Assembly (NCBI GenBank): GCA_965205365.1
Contig: CBDBGT010000005.1
Location: 558,001 to 622,000 of the forward strand
Direction of reading: 5' to 3'
DNA length: 64,000 nt
Source: JALZUR01 sp965205365
GTDB taxonomy: Bacteria; Bdellovibrionota; Bdellovibrionia; Bdellovibrionales; UBA1609
Part shown: piece by piece, positions 60,262 to 64,000 of the stretch
Layout: each line of letters opens with the position of its first letter
Numbering within the stretch: the stretch's first letter is position 1
Translations under genes and position numbers: made by a program
The notes under the pieces: generated by a model
Seen by the model: only the letters and a program-made list of their open reading frames with translations
The model's database searches: none
Told to the model about the DNA's origin: nothing

Positions 60262-60993
60262 TTATCTTTTGCAGTAGGGTTTATTAGATATAACTGTTCG
60301 AATTTTTTCTACATCTTTAGCTTTAGCAAGGGTTTTTTTATTATTAAGATATGTTCTAGATAATTTTGCTCGATCTCTCCAATATTCAAAACGAAGAGGG
60401 GACCAAAATGCGGCTACACCCTTCCAGCGTACTCGAGTAAGATCAGCAGTTTTTCCATTAAATAAACTTCCTACATGATCAGTGTCATTTCTTAGCACCT
60501 TATCTCTCTTAATAAGAAGGTTCATTATTTTAACAGTACAGGTTAAATTGATTAATGGGTTTTTTAGGGAGGCTAGAGAAGAAACCTCATTGCAACCATA
60601 AGCTTTGGCTACTTTTTTATCATAACTAAGCTGCATAAGTCCAACAGAGTATCCTTTTGACTGAACAGGTTTAAAATTTGCTTCATTGGCAACAGCATTA
60701 ATACGAAATCCACTTTCTCTTTGAGCGATCTCTGCAATAAGAGCTGTGTAAAATTCAAGCCTTTCTCGAGTGTTCATATTGTTATAGTTGGGGCAAATAT
60801 TTCCTGTAGCAGTTAAATTTGCTGAATCTCGGGTGTCTAATAAAAAATGTCCATGATCGTTTAAAGCTTTTTGAGTGATGGCGGTAAAGTTGTATTTAAG
60901 GTGGTCACGGCTTGAGTCCCACGCATATTGGTGGGTGAGCCCAGACTGACTTATTAAGATAATAGCTATTATTTTTATTAAAAAATTTCTCAT
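60262..60993 (-). CDS. Secreted lytic transglycosylase-like protein
   Basis: 243 residues with a signal peptide (MRNFLIKIIAIILISQSG). SLT-type motif: IAQRESGFRINAV (catalytic Glu), then SKGYSVGLMQLSYDKKVAKAYG. A possible Cys pair (GCNEV and LTCTVKI) and FEYWRDRAKLSRTYL follow. The frame reaches a TTG at 61041, but the signal peptide supports the ATG at 60993. Cleaves peptidoglycan in the periplasm. Confidence 0.78.
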   Translation of the reverse strand: MRNFLIKIIAIILISQSGLTHQYAWDSSRDHLKYNFTAITQKALNDHGHFLLDTRDSANLTATGNICPNYNNMNTRERLEFYTALIAEIAQRESGFRINAVANEANFKPVQSKGYSVGLMQLSYDKKVAKAYGCNEVSSLASLKNPLINLTCTVKIMNLLIKRDKVLRNDTDHVGSLFNGKTADLTRVRWKGVAAFWSPLRFEYWRDRAKLSRTYLNNKKTLAKAKDVEKIRTVISNKPYCKR

Positions 60994-61302
60994 ATTTTTA
61001 CAACCATTTGTTATAAAGGGTAGAAGCAATATAGAGGCCAACTATTTTTAGCTTAAATTATAAAAGAAACCTATTATAAGAAGACCCTGGACCAATAGTT
61101 TTCCTAAGGTGACAAATTTTGTTAGACAGGTGTGTGAAATTAGATTTGTGAACTGAGGAATAAACCTCTTTTCATCTATTGTATGAAATCTATAGGGTTT
61201 AGAGCTGTCGTATATATAGTTTAAATAAGTGTAAAACATAGTAAAAACAGTAATTTATATGATTAATTTTAAGGTGGCACTAAGCTTGCTTTGAACTTAA
61301 GT

Positions 61303-62094
61303 ATGGAAAACATTATTAAAGCGACTCAAAAAACTACACTAATAATATTCATAATGGCCTTTTTCTTTACTTCTGGCTGTTCTTTAATTTCAAGCCCAGA
61401 TCCTCAACCATCATGTAATTTTGTTCAGAACAAGGATTTACAAAGAGTGTCTTGGAAGGCTGATCTTCCACTTAAATTTAGAGTTCATAAGGATGTACCA
61501 AAAGAGGCTTATATATCATTGCTTAAAGCAGCAGCTCAATGGAATCACATTTCAACTAAGAAGGTTATTGAAATTGTTAAGTGGGATTTTAAAGAAAGTC
61601 ATAAGAAGGGTCATTTAGATGGGGTTTCTACGATTTATTGGCTTGATACATGGGAATCTTACCGCTCTTCTGAGCAGGCAAGAACAACAATTATATGGGT
61701 TGGAGATAAGATTAAAGGTGCCGATATTAGGATTAATTCCAAAGATTTTCAGTTTAGTTATGAGGCTGAAAGCTTTAATAGTCAGAAGGTAGATTTTGTT
61801 TCTTTAATGGTTCATGAAATGGGCCACGCTTTAGGTTTTGCTCACTCCCATGAAAGAAAATCAGTAATGTATCCACGCTTATCTAAAGGATATGACAGGA
61901 GAAAGGTTAAGGCTTTGTCTGATTTAAAGTCTTATAGATGTGAATATGGTGATAACATTATAAAACCAGCTGTTTTAGCAGCTGCATTAAGTAGTGATGA
62001 GGAAGAAGTGATGTCTGAGGACAGTGGGACTTTAACGCAAATAGATGAAGAAGAGGGTGGGGCTGTAGATTTAACAAAGATTTCGCCTATATAG
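61303..62094 (+). CDS. Matrixin-type zinc metalloprotease lipoprotein
   Basis: About 263 residues. Lipobox TSGC after a hydrophobic leader. The mature part has RFRVHKDVPKEAYISLLKAA, then the extended zinc motif VHEMGHALGFAHSHERKSVMYP (HExxHxxGxxH with the Met-turn), which is metzincin/matrixin. The C-terminal tail is acidic. A TTG at 61291 is an alternative start. Probably a surface- or periplasm-anchored protease. Confidence 0.87.
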   Translation: MENIIKATQKTTLIIFIMAFFFTSGCSLISSPDPQPSCNFVQNKDLQRVSWKADLPLKFRVHKDVPKEAYISLLKAAAQWNHISTKKVIEIVKWDFKESHKKGHLDGVSTIYWLDTWESYRSSEQARTTIIWVGDKIKGADIRINSKDFQFSYEAESFNSQKVDFVSLMVHEMGHALGFAHSHERKSVMYPRLSKGYDRRKVKALSDLKSYRCEYGDNIIKPAVLAAALSSDEEEVMSEDSGTLTQIDEEEGGAVDLTKISPI

Positions 62095-62167
62095 AAATTA
62101 GTATTTAAGAGGATTTAATTTTATTTTTCTTGGGCTACAAAGCAAAAAAGGTTTAACTGGTAACACA

Positions 62168-62380
62168 ATGAGTAGAATAGAGGAAACATTACAAAAGGCT
62201 ACCTTAGGTGAAGTGCCTTTGGAGACTTCTGTCCAAGATTCAAGACAAGAAACTGAAAGTATAAAAGAGCTTTCAGCCTTACAAGACTTGTCTTTTAAAA
62301 TTGAGCTGTGTTTAAAAAAGCAGCATCGAGTTCAATTTATTACAAAAGAAATCTCTGAAATTATTAAAAAATCATATTAA
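62168..62380 (+). CDS. Small hypothetical protein
   Basis: 70 residues, helical and charged (MSRIEETLQKATLGEV at the start), no signal peptide, no recognised family. Preceded by a purine-poor region without a clear ribosome binding site, so the call rests on length and composition. Confidence 0.45.
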   Translation: MSRIEETLQKATLGEVPLETSVQDSRQETESIKELSALQDLSFKIELCLKKQHRVQFITKEISEIIKKSY

Positions 62381-62478
62381 AACATACAAGGACTGCTGGT
62401 GCTTTCTTTAAAAAGGTGACTTAGACTTTATGGCGTAACTTTTCTAGAAATTAGTGGCTAGTTTTATTTAGTAGGCTT

Positions 62479-62808
62479 TTAATGAAATTTAATAGAGGAT
62501 TTTTTTAAAGCATTTTCTAAAATATTAAAATAAACCTTAATTAAGAGTTCTTTATCTAGTGCTGTTAATTTATGCAAAAACTTTTTTTTAGCAGGAAGTG
62601 TTTTTTGTTTCACAAACTTTAGAAAAATCTTTTCAACCTGTGCTCTGTTTTCATATTTAAACTCAGAAATTCCGTTTAAAGGTGTTCCTAAGGCATGTTT
62701 AATGTCTTGCTTATTAAAAGCAAAATGAAAGCCTTTTAAGGAATGACTTAATAGGTGCTCAATACCGCTTAAATTTTCTTCAACTTGCTCCAAAGTGTTC
62801 TCCAACAT
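62479..62808 (-). CDS. Hypothetical protein
   Basis: 109 residues, helical, no signal peptide. Contains LEQVEENLSGIEHLLSHSL and a Lys-rich C-terminus. Family not recognised. Divergent from the gene at 62988. Confidence 0.5.
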   Translation of the reverse strand: MLENTLEQVEENLSGIEHLLSHSLKGFHFAFNKQDIKHALGTPLNGISEFKYENRAQVEKIFLKFVKQKTLPAKKKFLHKLTALDKELLIKVYFNILENALKKSSIKFH

Positions 62809-62987
62809 CTTGTCAAAAAAATCACTAACATTACCATGAGTGGATGTATTTTAAACATACATGAGTAAATTCATCAGCTCTCTTATATTTCATTTGAATT
62901 TTATGCTATGATCAAGGGAAATATGTTGAAGGTCTAGGTGGATAAACTAAATTACTCAAATAGGCTAATGAAAATGGAGCTGTGGTC

Positions 62988-63824
62988 TTGAAAAATACTA
63001 AAAAAAACAACAAACAAAAGAGTACGGGTATTATTGTTAATACAGTTGATGAACTGGTCATTGATCCAGATAAAAATTGGAAGTTTAAATCTGAAGATGA
63101 ACTCTATGATTTTTTTAAAAAAGACATTCAGCTTTTAGAAAAATATTTTAAAAAATATATTGATGTGGCCTTAGAGTCTAAAAAACAAACACTTGAATTC
63201 ACCTTGGATTATCCAGATGAAGTTTGGGAAAGAACAGATTTGTTTAAAGGAAAGCGGCCGCTTCATGTTTTTATAAAAAAGTTTGAAAAAACTAAAGAAG
63301 TAGCTTTTTGTCATTTATTTGAGCTTGAGCCTGTTTTTATTTATTCTCATATTACTGTTCCAATAGAACAGGATTTAAAAGAGCTGCAGTTTGAATATTT
63401 AGTTAGAAATTCTAATATGAAAGAAATATTTAAAGGAGCTTTTGAAGGGGATTCTTTATATGAGGGTGATAAACTTGCTGTAGGTTTGTATAAAGCCATG
63501 CTTATTTTAAGATCTGAAAATGACTTTAAAGAAGAAGAGTTTGTGGATTTTGTAGAGGTTAGAGAAGAAACAATAGAAGATGGAGATGAAATCTGGAGAT
63601 CTATGGATTCTTATGGAAATTTTTTGGTGCATTTTATTAAAGAATATGAATCTAAGAACTCAAAAGCAAGCTTTCATTATATTGCTACAACTATTGAAGA
63701 TGAAATGTCAGATAGTAATGTGTTGTTGTTTTCATTTCCAACAAGAGATAAGGCCTTGTTGGATAGGTTTCGTGCTGGTGAAAATCTTCAGGCAGATGAA
63801 GTGATTCAAGAAGGTAGTCATTGA
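62988..63824 (+). CDS. Hypothetical cytoplasmic protein
   Basis: 278 residues from TTG (GGAG eight bases upstream; a GTG at 62982 is too close). A basic start (MKNTKKNNKQKS), then an acidic alpha/beta protein without signal peptide or membrane segment. No family recognised. The stop overlaps the start of the next gene (TTGA). Confidence 0.6.
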   Translation: MKNTKKNNKQKSTGIIVNTVDELVIDPDKNWKFKSEDELYDFFKKDIQLLEKYFKKYIDVALESKKQTLEFTLDYPDEVWERTDLFKGKRPLHVFIKKFEKTKEVAFCHLFELEPVFIYSHITVPIEQDLKELQFEYLVRNSNMKEIFKGAFEGDSLYEGDKLAVGLYKAMLILRSENDFKEEEFVDFVEVREETIEDGDEIWRSMDSYGNFLVHFIKEYESKNSKASFHYIATTIEDEMSDSNVLLFSFPTRDKALLDRFRAGENLQADEVIQEGSH

Positions 63825-64000
63825 GAAAAGCTTACGTATTAATTATTTTTTTTATGCTGTACTCTTCATGTTCAGCACTTCCTTTAAAAAAAAATAATGA
63901 TGTATTTTCTGAAAATATAGAGCTTTCCTTGATTGCTGGAAATCTTAATATTGATAAATATAAAACAAGTTCTTATATCAAAGTTTATGCTCTAGGAAAG
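63821..64000 (+). CDS. Lipoprotein, partial (runs off the window)
   Basis: TTG start overlapping the previous stop. The 60 visible residues begin with a signal peptide (LRKAYVLIIFFMLYSSC) with lipobox YSSC, then LPLKKNNDVFSENIELSL. No domain can be called from this part. Confidence 0.6.
   Translation, partial: MRKAYVLIIFFMLYSSCSALPLKKNNDVFSENIELSLIAGNLNIDKYKTSSYIKVYALGK

Noticed and set aside
1..64000. CRISPR arrays, rRNA or tRNA genes
   Set aside because: No regularly spaced short repeats and no rRNA segments were noticed; no convincing tRNA cloverleaf or TTCGA arm was found by eye. A covariance search would be decisive for tRNAs.

Overview
The window is AT-rich DNA from a Gram-negative, diderm bacterium. 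That follows from several lipoprotein signal peptides, a Pal-type OmpA lipoprotein, a heptose (LPS core) adenylyltransferase, a DsbD, a class A penicillin-binding protein and a large outer-membrane barrel protein. The mix (FlgM-like and CsrA genes, fibre-like secreted proteins ending in an Lcl_C/DUF1566 domain, many small secreted orphans) reminds me of Bdellovibrionota/Bacteriovorax-like bacteria. That placement is an inference; there is no rRNA gene here and no tRNA gene was seen.

Layout. 1-1.5 kb: 3' part of a PBP1-type gene. 2-4.3 kb: two tandem Lcl_C proteins sharing a 307-bp identical leader and separated by IS debris. 4.6-4.96 kb: RNase P RNA. 5-13.6 kb: housekeeping genes (two DnaQ-like exonucleases, a DUF1338 protein, FMN reductase, HIT, an endonuclease/phosphatase family protein, RluB-type pseudouridine synthase, DsbD) and an IS5 remnant. 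13.8-18.3 kb: an LspA fused to a HAMP-like module, then a 929-residue fibre-like protein with a third Lcl_C tail. 18.3-31.3 kb: MltD, NfeD and SPFH proteins, FlgM-like, CsrA, PrmA, RsmE, RDD, HldE C-domain, a histidine kinase with its receiver protein, RsmD, CoaD, aminotransferase. 31.4-41.4 kb: accessory region with nested IS elements, an intact IS982, a 1042-residue secreted protein with an FGE-type C-terminus, a secreted hydrolase and IS66 remnants. 42-48.6 kb: metallopeptidase/beta-barrel protein, Pal and CpoB-like lipoproteins, TsaD, RsmA, SmpB. 48.6-52.2 kb: IS1595, a 5'-truncated intradiol dioxygenase, an AbiE toxin-antitoxin pair with an operator-like repeat, and the 5' part of a class C group II intron. 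53-60 kb: Ung and a compact shikimate operon aroB-aroA-aroKDE(fused)-aroC. 60-64 kb: secreted or lipid-anchored enzymes (PhoD-like, lytic transglycosylase, matrixin) and orphans.

Most striking signal. Four secreted proteins end in a C-type-lectin-related domain (three Lcl_C, one FGE type) whose last 35-40 codons are visibly GC-richer than their surroundings. In the three Lcl_C copies, hypervariable mostly NNY codons alternate with invariant framework codons. This is the signature of variable repeats of diversity-generating retroelements. No reverse transcriptase or template repeat is in the window, so any active machinery would have to act from elsewhere.

Other notable items are the trifunctional AroK-AroD-AroE protein, the LspA-HAMP fusion, a probable ATT start codon at 9030, and IS elements inserted within a few bases of the stop codons of smpB and the FGE-tailed gene.
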